A stretch of DNA of 64,000 nt, taken from contig JAETXT010000001.1 of NCBI GenBank assembly GCA_019188255.1, forward strand, positions 1,116,001 through 1,180,000, in the 5' to 3' direction. The notes under the pieces are model-generated. The model was given only the letters and a program-made list of their open reading frames with translations. It did not search any database and was not told the origin of the DNA. Shown here one piece after another: positions 32,697-44,456 of this stretch; positions within the stretch are counted from its first letter, which is position 1, and every line of letters starts with the position of its first letter. Origin of the DNA: Verticillium longisporum. Taxonomy: Eukaryota > Ascomycota > Sordariomycetes > Glomerellales > Plectosphaerellaceae. The translations under genes were made by a program, and so were the position numbers.

Positions 32697-33940
32697 GTTC
32701 GTTCGAGGTTCACAGTTGCATTCGTGCTCCAGAAGGACGGATGACTACACCGGAGTATGTAGGAGTCTGGAGATGCGGGGTTGGGTTGAGAGGGCGATTG
32801 TCAGCATAAGCTCAGTCGTCTGACGCAGCTCCAATGGGACAGAGTTCACCCTCTACTGCATGCAGCGAGGTACCCCGCTGGGTGACGCAGAGTTGGTGTG
32901 CCATGCGGCTGTTCTTGATGTTTTGATCCAGCAATGCCCAGAATGGTCTCCTCGTGTTGGAGAATTGAGGGTGTGTCAACAATGAAAGTCGATGAAGTAC
33001 AAAGTACCCATCTTCCTCCCTCTCTGCTTCGACAGTGACATGGGGCCCAGCCTGTGAACGGTAAGGTAGAGCAGTAGGCATTTGACCCACGGCCCAGCTG
33101 CAAACTTGACAGCCATCGACGTCAGGCTGCCTTACTTCATTTTGAGTTGGACGTGAAATGTCGGCAGTCGTTCAAGAGATGCCCCGTCCATTTGTCCGAA
33201 CAATCGATGCCATTGGCGAGAAGACGAGCAATCCAGATCCTCCATCTCTGGACCCCATGACGTGCTCGGTGCTGACATCACGCAATGCCTAGATCGGCCA
33301 AGGAATTGGCGCCAAGGTGGGGCGTGAGCTTGTCTGTACTTGGCTCCTGATGGTCCCTATTCCATGCTGGGTCTAGGCCAGACCTCTTCGCTTTCAGGGG
33401 GTGCTCCAAATGGCCGAGCCTTGACAGTTGAGGAGCCTCGTGTTGGAGATTCGTTGCTGTCAACAAGCTTCATGGAAGGAAGGGCACTTGGGGTAAACTG
33501 ACACGCTGGCGAGTGCTTCGTTGTGCGCGCTGTTTGCTTGCAAGTGAGACATGTGAACAGAAGCGACGGCCTCTGTTGGCGGACATCCCTTGACCACGCG
33601 GATTAAGCATAAATTTTGCCTCGCTCTCTGGCGCAACCGTTGGAATGAACGACAGGGTGCAGGAGGATGTTTCCTCTTCAGCGCCCCACCCAAGCTTCTT
33701 ACCAGTCGAACCGCTTCCAGTCAAGATCGCTGCAGACGTCCCCTTCGAATGAGCAACGGTTGGGGTGACGTTGCACGGGATCCTCTTCCACGGAGACCTT
33801 AAAACCAACCTGGGCCCAGAGCCTGATTCGCAATCTGGAAAAGCTCTTGTTGCAGATTTCGTTTCTTTACCTGCCCCCTCAAGGTACCTGATCTTCCCAG
33901 TGCGATACTGTCCGCTACTATTAGACGACCGACTTCCATC
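32697..33940. promoter_or_regulatory. Intergenic region between divergent NmrA-like 1 and transporter
   Basis: These 1244 bp hold only short, unconvincing ORFs on both strands and should contain both promoters. No repeat or conserved motif stood out. Confidence 0.45.
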
Positions 33941-35586
33941 ATGGAGACGAAATTGAAGACCACGACCGACTCAGACCCGGAGCGGGACAGCACAAACGCA
34001 CCAAAGCAGTCCTCATGGCTGGCGTCCGCCTTCGGCGGCCCAAACGTTGTCATTGGGCCTCGTATTGAGCCGGTTGCTGCCCACCTGCTGCCGAATCACC
34101 AAGAGGGCGACAGTGATGTCGGTTCCGCTGCCGAGATTATGGGCAAGCAAGTCGACGCAGAGCAAGGCAATGGCATCAAGTACAGGACTTGTTCGTGGCA
34201 AAAGACGGCTGGTCTTCTCTTTTCCGAGTACATCGTTCTCTCCATCATGAGCTTTCCCTGGTCCTACAGCCTCCTCGGTTTGGTCCCCGGCCTCATCCTA
34301 ACGGCCGTCGTCGCGAGTCTCGTGCTCTACACGAGTCTGGTGCTGTGGGAGTTTTGCCTGAGACACCCCGAGGTGCGCGACGTCTGCGACGTCGGACAAA
34401 TGATCTTTTGGAACAAGAAGTGGGCTTGGTGGTGGACTGCCATCATGTTCGCTCTCAACAACACCTTCATCCAGGCCCTGCACGTGCTCGTCGGCGGCAT
34501 CTATCTCAACACCATGACCGAGGCCGACACCATCCACGCTTGCCGCACAGTTGCGTTCGCCGTCGCTGTCACGGTCATCAGCTGGCTCGGCTCCCTGCCT
34601 CGCACCTTCAACATGCTCTCCACTCTTGGATTCGCTTCTGCATTCTTCACCTTCATCTCCGTCATCCTGGCGACGGCTTTTGCTGGGGCCCAGGGCAAAC
34701 CTGCAGGCTATCCCGAGTTGGGCGAGCCGATTGTCTCGGCTTGGACGCCTTCCACGACGACTCTCGTCACCGGCATGTCGGCCTTCATGAACATGAGCTA
34801 CACTTTCATCGGGCAGACGACCCTGCCCAGTTTTATCGCTGAGATGCGTGACCCTCGGTATGTCGACCTGAGGCACAAGTCAATTGAATCCTTTCTAACT
34901 CATATTCTAGCGATTTCCCCAAGGCCCTTTGGGCCTGCACTTGTGCTGAAATTGTCACCTTTAGCATCGTTGGCTCCGTCATTTATGCCTACACCGGCAA
35001 CCAGTACATGGTAGCGCCGGCCTTTGGCGTGCTGGAGAACGTGTACAAAAAGGTGTCATACTCGTTCATGATACCAACCATCATTTTCGTCGGCTGCCTC
35101 TACGCCTCCGTCACCGGACGCTTCATCTTCTTCCGCATGTTCCACCAGTCGAAACATCTCACCGAGCACACCTTCAAGGGCTGGTTCTACTGGGGGCTGG
35201 TCCTTCTCGGAAGCTGGGTGCTCTCCTTTATTATCGCGGAGGTCATCCCCTTCTTCTCCTCACGTAAGTCAATCGTCCCCATTGTCGTCCTTCAGAGGTT
35301 CTGACTGGTCCAAGTGCTCTCCGTCATGTCGTCACTCTTCAATTGCTGGTTCGGCTTCATCTTCTGGGGCCTGGCCTACTTCCGCATGCGAAACGCTGAT
35401 ATCAAGCATGGCGTGCCGCGGCGGAAGATCCTGGACAAGCTTTCTGTGGCGCTCAACGTTGTCATCATCTTGACTGGCTTCTTGTATCTCACTTTGGGCA
35501 CTTATGTCAGTGTTCAAGGCATCATTGATCAATTTGAGGCTGGGACAGTAGGAGGTGTGTTCAGCTGCAAGAGCAACGGTCTTTAG
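33941..35586 (+). CDS. Amino-acid-permease-like transporter (Aa_trans/AAAP type)
   Basis: Polytopic membrane protein of 513 aa, probably at the plasma membrane. Exons are 33941-34857, 34911-35263 and 35315-35586 (introns of 53 and 51 bp). About 85 hydrophilic N-terminal residues precede roughly eleven hydrophobic segments, starting with TAGLLFSEYIVLSIMSFPWS, a typical first-helix region of fungal AAAP permeases. RDFPKALWACTCAEI in the middle loop and GNQYMVAPAFG are also family-like. Substrate could be a neutral amino acid or a cluster metabolite; the sequence does not decide. Confidence 0.82.
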
Positions 35587-35927
35587 CTGGTACTAGATGC
35601 ACTTAGAAGAGCACGACTCCTCTGCATGGAGAGTGATGGCTTGAGCTTCTCTAATGAATTCATGACCTAATCACAATAGTTCTCCTCCGCCAGTTTTGGC
35701 GTGAGTTTCACACACGGACAACAGCATTTGCCGACCTCTTGACCATGATCGACAACACTGGTAAAATGAAGACATCGCAGCCATTTTCCACTCAAACATG
35801 AAGCCCTCAAAGAATTGCGTCGCCTATTTTGCCCCTTTCAGTCACCCTGACCAGCATAAAAGTGAAACCGAGAGCTGGCGTTCAGAAAGGCTATGACTCC
35901 TCGAGTTAAGAATCACTTTATTGTGAA
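35587..35927. other. Short intergenic gap between convergent genes
   Basis: 341 bp between the 3' ends of the transporter and NmrA-like 2; expected to hold both 3' UTRs. Nothing else seen. Confidence 0.5.
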
Positions 35928-36978
35928 TCACTTTACGAACATGTGCTTGAGCCCAGTAATGGTTTCTCTGAAGCCGGGAACCTCCTTTGGATTGATATCC
36001 AAGTCTGAGGGGCCCAGAAACAGACCATCCTTCTCCTCCCAGGGATCGCACATCTCCCCGAACTTGAATTGCAAAGCTAGTTCCTTGCCCGTAGTACCCC
36101 AAAGCGTCTCCCAGGACTCGGCGGAGCACGGCACGTAGACAGCACGCTTCCCGGTGATCTCGCCCCAGACTTCGTTCATTTGTTGGAATGTCCACTTCTC
36201 CAAAGCGACGTTGGTGTACTTTCCAAACGTCGCGGCACCCTTGGCCAGAACCTGTCTTGTCCAAAGGCCGGGCGTGACGGTCATGTCACCTGACAGTAGG
36301 ACCTTCGCATCCGGGCGCGACGGGATGATCTGGACGTAGGTACCAGATCCAGGAGGCTACATATAGTCAGCAACCTATTGCTCACAGCTGTTGCATCTCA
36401 TTCAAAGACAGCAACACAAGATCGCGACTCACAAATTCAGTGGGCTTGAGCATGGGATACCAGACAAGGTTCTGTGGATAATAACCAAAGTAGAGGTAAG
36501 TGGTTTTCGCCGCAAGGTCAGGAAGCTCCTTTTGAATTCGCTCGTCGACATTGGCCTTGTAATCCATATGAGGCGTCACCAGTTCGCCCTTGAAAACGCG
36601 CTTTGCGCTGGGCGTGGTGGACCACAGATAGTGCTCAAGAGAGGGCGTTTTGGCAGCAGCCCTGGCTATTGTCATGCCCTGTTCTTCTTCCAGTATTCCG
36701 GCCTCATCCTGCGTCTTGCCACTGAATAGATGCTCCCACCAGTTTGTGACTGCATAGATCGCGGAAACGCCCTCGAACGCCTTGGCGAGAGACTCTTCGT
36801 CATCGAAGCTCGCTTGAACGACCTCGATACCCTCGCTGGCAAGCTTCTTTGCTGCGTCACTCTTGGGGTTTCGTGTGATGGCACGGACTTTCCAGTTGGA
36901 CGTGTTTTTCATGACGTTGATCACGCCTCCGCCTTGGATGCCAGTGGCGCCGGTCACGGCAAGGATCTTGGTTGACAT
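35928..36978 (-). CDS. NmrA-like family protein 2
   Basis: NAD(P)-binding atypical SDR of 324 aa of the NmrA/HSCARG type. Exon 1 is 36978-36433, a 76 bp intron spans 36432-36357, and exon 2 is 36356-35928. The N-terminus has AVTGATGIQGGGVINVM with the GATGxQG loop, followed by VRAITRNPKSDAAKKL. The C-terminal half (LWSTTPSAKR, VWGEITGKRAVYV, GEMCDPWEEKDGLF) fits the family. No Tyr-x3-Lys motif, so it may bind the cofactor as a redox sensor or act as a reductase. It is only distantly similar to NmrA-like 1. Confidence 0.85.
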
Positions 36979-37907
36979 GTTGAATGTTGCGATGCTTGGG
37001 ATCTGGTTTGTCAGGATGAGGAACCTGAAATGTATTGAAAATGGAGTCCAACTGGCATTTATGCAAGGCGATATTCTGGAAATATGGAAGGATTCGCTGG
37101 ATAAAACCCGATGTCACCAAGAGGACAATCCAAAGGCTGCTCCAGCTGGCGCTCCACCTTCTACCCCTATCCGTTACACTATCCTTTGTCAACCCTCACG
37201 CGATTACCGGACAACTGGAACTGAGGAGCAACTTTTTGGAAGAGACAGAAAGAGTGGGCTTCCAAGCCTTCCACCAACTGTATCGTACGTTGGTGGCCAA
37301 TGCATGTCCAGAGTCGCAGACCAAACCAGGTATATAGTGGATTCCCCCAGACGAGCATTGGAGCGCTTGGCTGCCACGGGAAAGTCATCCCCTGTCCCAG
37401 TCGACCCACCTGGCAAAAGACCTCACGATTGCTCCACTGATACGCTGCTTGTCTCGTCGATAGAACTAACTACATGAAACCGAATAGAGATCAAGGTCTT
37501 ACAGATCAAGATGGTGCTTGCTGGAAGTTGTAGATAATCTATGTAGTAAATTGTATGGCTATTGTTCAGCGCCTCGATCCCAGGAGCATTACATTGGCCC
37601 GGGCCATTTGTGCCGGCTCGGCACGGCCCAGCGCCGAGGTGTCCTGCGGAAGCGGGACCAAAGTGGAGATATTTTCTCCGGTTCTTCTCCACCGCATGAA
37701 ACTTGGCCGTGGGTCAACACGTCAAAACAGCACAGCAATGCAACCTTCATCACGCAAGCGTCAGTAGGTCCCAAGCCATCGAGAGTGAAAATGTTCTCGT
37801 GAGACGTTCTTTTCGTACTTTGCTCCGTGGTGTGATTCCTGTCTCCTTCAACCCCCGAAGCTTGGCCGCGCAACAAACGCTATCGACTTGTCGAGGCAAT
37901 AGCGATG
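36979..37907. other. Intergenic region, no gene seen
   Basis: 929 bp upstream of NmrA-like 2 and downstream of the SDR at 37908. ORFs are short and overlap on both strands without domain-like content. It presumably holds the NmrA-like 2 promoter. Confidence 0.45.
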
Positions 37908-38973
37908 TTACGATAGTCGTGTCAAAGGCTTACTGGGTGGTCCCTCCAGTGCATCCTTGAGACCGCTTTTCTCTCCGTGGATGTAGGAAAACCACGGCTC
38001 GAACGCCAGCGTGTTGCGATACGACACATCGCCACCTTTATACTCTGGAAGGTCGTAATAAAAGTGCTTGTCGTGCGCAACCTCAACTAGCTGCCCCGTC
38101 TTTTCGTTAGATTCATCCTTAAAGAAGACATCGTAGGCCTCAATTAATGCGGGCATCAGTGTCAAACTATCCAAACTGTCAGCGCCATGGACGTCAAATG
38201 TAGAGCATGCATCAGGGAAGCTAGCTCACTGCTCTGGTTGAAACGCTTCGGAGAAGTTCGGCATAGCCGGCGTATCGACTGCTCCAGGCATAACGCAGTT
38301 GATGGTGATATTTTCCTTGAGCTTGAGAGGTGCTGCCATTGTGCGAGTCCAATGGTGTACAGCTGCCTTGGCCGAGCTGTACTCTGGGAACGTCGAGCCT
38401 GTGTGAAGCCCAATCATGCTACCCGTGATGACAATTTTGCCACCTGGCGTTTCATTATGGCGCATAAAATGTGTCGCAAGCGTCGTGCCATAGACGACGC
38501 CCTTAAAGTGTGTATCGGTGCAAGTCGTACTGGGCTCGGGTGGGATGTCATCAATCGATGCATCGCGGCGACGAAAGTTGTATTTTGAGTCTTCATCGAC
38601 ACCACCAGCGTTGGCGATGAAAATATCCAGGCGCCCCCATGTATCCCAAACCACTTTGAATAGGTTGGCCTGCGATGCGTACGAGGCAACATTGGTCCGA
38701 ACGAAGATGGCTGTTCTACCTGTTGGATCGATTGATGCTGCTGTTGCTTGTCCTTCGGGTCGCCGACCGGTGATGACTACTCTGTAATCATTATCGTGCA
38801 GGTGTTTGGCTACTGCCAAACCAATACCGCTCTGAAGGACCGTCAGATCAGAGACTTTTCTGTGATTCAGAGCCGCTCAAACTTGGTGAACACCACAAAT
38901 GTTCCTAGGAAGTACATACTGTTGAGCCGGTAACGATAGCCACCTTTTCATGATCCTTAGGTAATGATCCCAT
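37908..38973 (-). CDS. Short-chain dehydrogenase/reductase 2
   Basis: Classical SDR of 307 aa. Exons are 38973-38920, 38831-38230 and 38175-37908 (introns of 88 and 54 bp). The N-terminus spliced across intron 1 gives VTGSTSGIGLAVAK. IANAGG, ITGSMIG (catalytic Ser) and YSSAK (catalytic pair) follow. The C-terminal extension with FEPWFSYIHG is seen in fungal 15-hydroxyprostaglandin-dehydrogenase-like SDRs. It ends TRLS, no PTS1. It is divergent from the Pth11-like gene. It would oxidise or reduce a secondary alcohol or ketone of the pathway substrate. Confidence 0.9.
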
Positions 38974-39797
38974 GCTTCAGACGAGCTTATAAAAATGATT
39001 TCTTGAATAATAGTCGTCAATACCAAGCGGGCGTCTGTGTACTGTGCGTGGATCGATGTAGTGGTTTGAGTGAGACGATGCAAAAGCATTCAGGGGCTAC
39101 TGTCAGCAACGTCGCAGAAGGCGATGTGGGAGATACACCGGAATAAACCCAAGAGCCATCTTTCGTAGAGGAAGAAAACGTCCGACCCCGGGGTACTTGG
39201 GCCTCTGTTGATAGCGAAGGCTTCGCCTGCCTGTCAAACGGTACCCCGTGCTAACCCTGGTTGCTGCTAGCTACGAGTAGGCTGCCAAGTGGCGATCTGT
39301 GGTGCGACAGCAGACCTCCCTGGTGGTTTCACTCGTACCACCCGTTGCATTTGCTCCTTCTCTTGACCCTTACTCGGGAATTCGGATTACTGGTCCCATC
39401 ATGACTCTGTCATGCCTGATCAATAGGGATGCTGAGGTGCCCCTGTGTTGCCCAGCAGGCGGGGCCTTTTCTCGGACATCCACCTTTGGGAACTTTGGGT
39501 CGAGTCTGCACGAGAGGAAAGATGGAGCCACTTGGACGGATAGCTAGCCGTAGCGGGCCTCGTCCCTTCGTCTTTCCGTTGCAGAATATCCGAAAAGTGT
39601 CAAACATGACGGAACACGCGAGCTTTCTAATATATACAGGTGTCTTTGCGTCTATGCCTGTATGGTTTGTTCACTTTCCAATCCCTCTTTGAACAATTCG
39701 TCGAAACGAGTACATCAACTTCCTTGAAGGAGAGTCTTCCTGCTATGCTGGCCAGCCTGACGAAGAAGCACTCCGTTGTCACTGGAAACAGTCCATC
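38974..39797. promoter_or_regulatory. Bidirectional promoter region of SDR 2 and Pth11-like gene
   Basis: 824 bp between divergent start codons with no convincing ORF. No motif recognised by eye. Confidence 0.45.
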
Positions 39798-41061
39798 ATG
39801 GCGACTGCTGCAAGCATGCCTGTGGCGGTTGAATCCCCAATCCCAATAGAAAACGGAAAACAGAGAGGTCTGATAGCCGCTTCAACATTCTGCCTGTTTA
39901 TAACCAGCTTCATGGTGGCTCTTCGACTCATCGCCAAGACGAAATCGAAAAAGGCACTCAACGCCAGTGATGCTTGCATTCTTGTAGCGCTGGTCAGTAT
40001 TACCACGGACTTTCTTTGAAAAGAATGCTTGCTATATTGCATCCAGCTCACTGATCGTGTTTGCAGTTCTTCAATACCGCACTACATGCCGACGTCTTCA
40101 TCATGGTTGTGCATGGAGGATTTGGATTCCATGTGCAGGACATTGCCATGCGCTTCGGTCCAGATGTTCTCACAGTCTTTTTCAAGGTTTGCAGCCTTTC
40201 AATATCGATTTTCCTCCAGCTTGCTGACGCCGCCAGTGCATCATGGTATTCGCACTTCTTTGGAACGCAACGACCTGTTTTACGAAGCTCTCGGTCCTCC
40301 TCATGTACATGAGCATTTTCCCCGTACGCCGCGTAATACTCCCGTGCAAGATACTCGCAGTCTTCATCATCCTCTGGAACACTGGAGGTATCCTTGGAGG
40401 CGTCCTCGTCTGCCGTCCATTCGCCATGAACTGGGACCAGACGATCCCCGGCGGCAAGTGTGGCAACCAGCCCATGTATTACATGGCACTGGGGGTCATC
40501 AACATTCTGGTCGAGGTCACTATACTTGCCCTGCCACTTCCCGTGCTCTACAACCTGCAGATGCCCATGCGCAAGAAGATTGTCATCATCAGCATGTTCA
40601 GCGTCGGCTTCGCCACGTGCGCCATCACCATCTACCGGCAGGCCTCGCTGCCCGATCTTCAATTCGCCGTCATGACGCACAGCTGTGCCGTTGCGACGCT
40701 CTTGTCGGGGCTGGAGCCATCTGTCGCCCTGGCCCTCGCATGTGTGCCCTTCCTGCGGCCGCTGTTCGGAGGCATGTTCGGCTCGTCGCAGAAGGGATCG
40801 AGTTATGCCAACGTGAAGCCAAAGACAGAAAGCTACAAGAAGGGCAGCAAGCGCAGCGAGAGTCGGGACTTTGAGGAGCTTCAGGATGATGCGTCGGAGA
40901 TTCAGCTTCGCCCTGTCATGCCGATGAGGGATACCCTGGTTGTCTCTGACCGTATAGCAGCATCGAGGAGCTTGAAGGACTTGAAGGGGGATGGTATCAC
41001 TGTAGAGCGCCAGTGGGAGGTTGACACGAGTGAAGATGGCAACGCGCCCCATCGCGGTTAA
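39798..41061 (+). CDS. Pth11-like / rhodopsin-fold fungal integral membrane protein
   Basis: Seven-helix membrane protein of 379 aa without a CFEM domain. Exons are 39798-39992, 40067-40186 and 40237-41061 (introns of 74 and 50 bp). Helices are visible at LIAASTFCLFITSFMVAL, CIMVFALLWNATTCF, ILAVFIILWNTGGILGG, ALGVINILVEVTILAL and others. Family features include FTKLSVLLMYMSIFP, CRPFAMNWDQTIPGGKC and YRQASLPD. The last about 110 residues are a charged cytosolic tail. The family includes surface sensors such as Pth11; a role in sensing the cluster substrate is inference. Confidence 0.85.
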
Positions 41062-41280
41062 GCAATTTCTCAAGTGCCGGTGCTTTGGTATCGAGCTTCC
41101 AACTTTGTTGTCAAAATTTCAATCAGTCGTTCGTCTACAAGGATGGTTTTTGAAAGACAAAGCAAGTCACCTCTGACGCATTAGCACACTGACCAACACG
41201 GCCTCAATTCGTTCCTCATCAACTCCCATTATCCCAGTTGCAAGAAATGATAGTATATCGCTATTAATACTTTTCGCACA

Positions 41281-42638
41281 CTACTCAAAAGAGACAAATT
41301 TCTCCCCATACTGCTCAGAAAATTCCTTGTACCTGTCCAGGTAGGTCTGATGCCTATCCCTGAACCCCTGAGCCGTCTTCATCTCCTCCCGCCCAACCTG
41401 ATGTCGGTGTGCTGCGTCCGGCCCGTCCGCCACGCGCACGAAGCGCGCATACGTCCACATCTCCGGCAGCGGCGTGTGCTGCGTGAGGCCCTGGCCGCCG
41501 TAGATCTGCATGCACTCGTCGATGATGCGGGCGGCGAGCTCGGGGACGAGGATCTTGCTCTGGGCAATGGCGCGCTTGCCGGCCTTGTTGCCGAGCAGGT
41601 CCATCGTGTCGGCGGCGTTGAGGACGACGAGGCGCGCGGCGTCGAGCTCGAGGCGCATCTGGGCGACGCGCTCAATGTTGGAGTCAAAGTCGCCGATGAG
41701 GCGGCCGCGCGGCTTCTTGCGCGGGTCGATGCAGCGCACGAGGGCGAGCTCGTAGGCGCGCTCGCACTGGCCGATGAGGCGCATGCAGTGGTGGATGCGG
41801 CCGGGCCCGAGGCGGCCCTGGGCGATCTCAAAGGCGCGGCCCTCGCCGAGGATGACGTTGCCGACGGGCACGCGGACGTTGTCGTACTTGTACTCGCCGT
41901 GGCCCTCGGGGGCGTGGTCGTAGCCCATGATGGTGAGGTTGCGCACCTGCGTGATGCCGGGCGTGTCGCAGGGCACGATGAGCATGGAGTGGCGGCGCCA
42001 CTTGTCCGGGTGGTCGGGCGCCGTGCAGCCCATGAGGATGTAGAAGGAGAGCTCCTTGTTCCAGAGGCAGTTTCCGTACAGCTTGCGGCCGTTGATGACG
42101 TACTGGTCGCCGTCGCGGCGGATGGAGATGCCAATCTGAGTGGCGTCTGAAGAGGCCACGTCGGGCTCGGTCATGGAGTAGGCTGAGGAGGCCGTACCGT
42201 CGAGCAGAGGCTGAAGCCACTTGGCCTTCTGTTCGGGGAGCAGTACTTTGCGAGGAGCTCAATATTGCCCGTCTCGGGAGCGTGGCAGTTCATCGTCTGG
42301 GCGGCCCAGTAGCAGCGGCCCATGATCTCAGCGCAGCACGAGTATTCGAGATTTGTGAGACCCGGGCTCTCTTTGAAGTGGTTTGGCAGGAAAAGATTGA
42401 ATAGACCGCGTTCCTTCGCTCGCTCCCGGAGCTCATGAATCAGAGGCGGTGTCGTCCATCGCTTGCCCTCAAGCTGTGCCTTCATGACTTGTTCGCGGGG
42501 AATGCATTCGTTTTCGACCCAGTCAAAGACAGCCTGAATCTTTTCAATAGCCAGAGGTGACAGCTTGGCCTTGACCCACGGGGGGATTCGGCTGAAGGCA
42601 GGGCCCTCGAGTTTTGGTGTTGTCTGGGATGGTGACAT
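41281..42638 (-). CDS. Acyl-CoA dehydrogenase, ACAD10/11-like, one frame break
   Basis: FAD-dependent alpha,beta-dehydrogenation of an acyl-CoA. Single exon from the ATG at 42638 (MSPSQTTPK). YSMTEPDVASSDATQ is the first family signature (flavin and substrate contact). QIYGGQGLTQHTPLPEMW and RVADGPDAAHRHQVGR are the C-terminal blocks seen in the ACAD10/11 branch and in fungal homologues. The frame is lost at a C4 run (42235-42238 on the plus strand, G4) between KYCSP and EQKAKWLQP; one extra base gives 452 aa. No PTS1 (ends VSFE), so a mitochondrial, cytosolic or piggy-backed peroxisomal location is open. It fits downstream of the CoA ligase. Confidence 0.9.
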
Positions 42639-43152
42639 GATGCTGCTTCGTCTGTCAGGGTTAGGGTATCGCCGGGCCGCAGATGGACAGTAACAAGGCG
42701 GACAGTCGGGAAGGAGGAATAAAAAAAGATGAATAGTGTTTATGCTACGTCGTACGAAGATTGAAGGAGCATATAATAGAGAGCAGATGATGGGCACACA
42801 TAGGAATGATAACAGAAAGCTTCGGCTGGAAGTCTTGTTCCACTCCGCAGACTACCGCGGCATTACAACTCCACCTCCCCACTTCCCCTCAAACTACCCC
42901 GGCCTCCCACCGGGCGACTTTTGGTCGGCGGATCCTTGAGGATTCCTCAATGAGGAAGATGGCTGGAGATCTGTTGGGGTAATTGGGACCATAGAACGGA
43001 CCTCGGGCATGCGGGGAAATTGTCAGAGGGCAGAAAGATGCTCTTATAGTTGTTTGTTGGATTCTCTCTTGCATTTTCAGGTGGTTGATAATGATCAATG
43101 GCATTGTATCTAGGCACATAGTGGACTCTCCAGGCCTGTGATCAGCACCACC
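42639..43152. other. Intergenic region upstream of acyl-CoA dehydrogenase
   Basis: 514 bp between the ACAD start and the stop of the PRISE reductase (tandem, same strand). It should hold the ACAD promoter; pyrimidine-rich on the coding strand near 42890-42910. No gene seen. Confidence 0.5.
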
Positions 43153-44456
43153 TCACGGGATGATCTTGGCCTTGCGGAACCGGTCCAGCGTCGTCCAACA
43201 CGAGGTCTTGGTATCAATCTCCTCCTTTGCAGACCCCCACATCCCATGACACTTGCTCAGGTCCATCTGTCGATCAAAGTCGAGCATGGTGATGATGAAG
43301 TAGGCAAAAGGCCCGAAACTGCGATCATTGCCCACCCTCCCACTGACCAGGCCGTATTTCTCTTCCAGCGCCTTCCAGTCGTCAAAGTGCTCCGCGAGAT
43401 ACTGGGCGGGCTGCGGCCCTGAGCCGCCCGGGGGCGGTGCCGTGCCCTTGAGGCCAAAGTACTCGCAGATGACGGGCCACTTCTCGCTCCAGGACGATGG
43501 CTGCGAGTTGTCCGTTGCGTTGTACCGCTGCTCGGCCGTCGTCTCCGGGTGCAGCGACGCGTAGATGCAGACCCTGGCCACGATGTCCTGGTTGCTCTCG
43601 TTGCTGAGGTTGCGCCACGACCGCTCCGTGCCGGGGAACGGGACCTCGGCGCCCTTGCCTTCGAGCTCGGCGTAGAGCGCCAGGTACGTGCCCACCGTCT
43701 GCGCGAGGCAGTAGATGTTGTTGTTGGGCACGAAGCCGATGATGTTGTCTGGGATCACCTCGCACCAGGTCCACGACTTGCCCTTGGCCATCTCGAAGAG
43801 CATGTCCGTCTGGTCGTAGTAGAACATCTGCGAGGCGTACGGCTCGGGGATGCGCGGCAGTGATTCTCGCAGGGGCAGGTCATTCTTAAAGGGAAAGTTC
43901 TCGTCCAGAAGGTGCACGCCGTATGCCTTGGTTCCGGTCGGCAGGACGACGAATTTGAGACTCTGGGAGAGGTTCTCGACGGCGGAGACGGCGCGCTTGA
44001 TGAGTTCCTTGTTGATCGAGCACTCTTTCGCCGGATCGGTGTCCATGATGTAGGCTACGTTTCTTGTATCAGCATGGCGCCAAACCTTGTTAGTGGATGT
44101 ATTTGATGACCCACCAAAGAAGTAGACATGGCTGATGTTGGCGATATTCTTGACTTTGGCTTTGAGGTCTGCTTCAAGCCCGTCTTGCCCTTTCGAGGTC
44201 AAGATGTCGACGCCACTGGCAATCTGGAGCTTCTCCGAATTTGGCCAGAACGCGGCATCGGGGTCCAACGGTCGATTCGTCAGGGCCGTGACCGAGGCAA
44301 AGGTGTCTTTGGACGGGTATCCCTCGAGCAGGGCATTTGTGATGGACCAGCCAGTAATGCCGCTGGCGCCTGTGGATTTTGGTTAGGACTGGCCTAGTGA
44401 GCCTGCAGCATGACAGGAAAAAACGGACCATAGATGAGTGCGTGATTCTGTGTCAT
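43153..44456 (-). CDS. PRISE-type enone reductase (progesterone-5-beta-reductase / iridoid-synthase-like)
   Basis: Atypical SDR of 394 aa that would reduce the C=C bond of an enone with NADPH. Exons are 44456-44429, 44369-44115 and 44054-43153 (introns of 59 and 60 bp; the second is a multiple of three and can be misread as coding). IYGASGITGWSI is the cofactor loop. SHVYFFAYIM spans the second splice. LPTGTKAYGVHL carries the conserved Lys, and FYYDQTDMLFE the conserved Tyr of the PRISE active site. VIPDNIIGFVPNN also fits the family. It is divergent from the second BVMO, which suggests that enone reduction and Baeyer-Villiger oxidation act on the same molecule. Confidence 0.88.

Noticed and set aside
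41350..42150. Long ORFs on both strands over the acyl-CoA dehydrogenase
   Set aside because: They are frame shadows of a GC-rich gene with strong third-position bias; only the frame with the ACAD signatures is real.
44055..44114. Coding reading through this stretch in the PRISE gene
   Set aside because: It is in frame and open, but it has GT-AG ends and its removal restores the family block VYFFAYIM.
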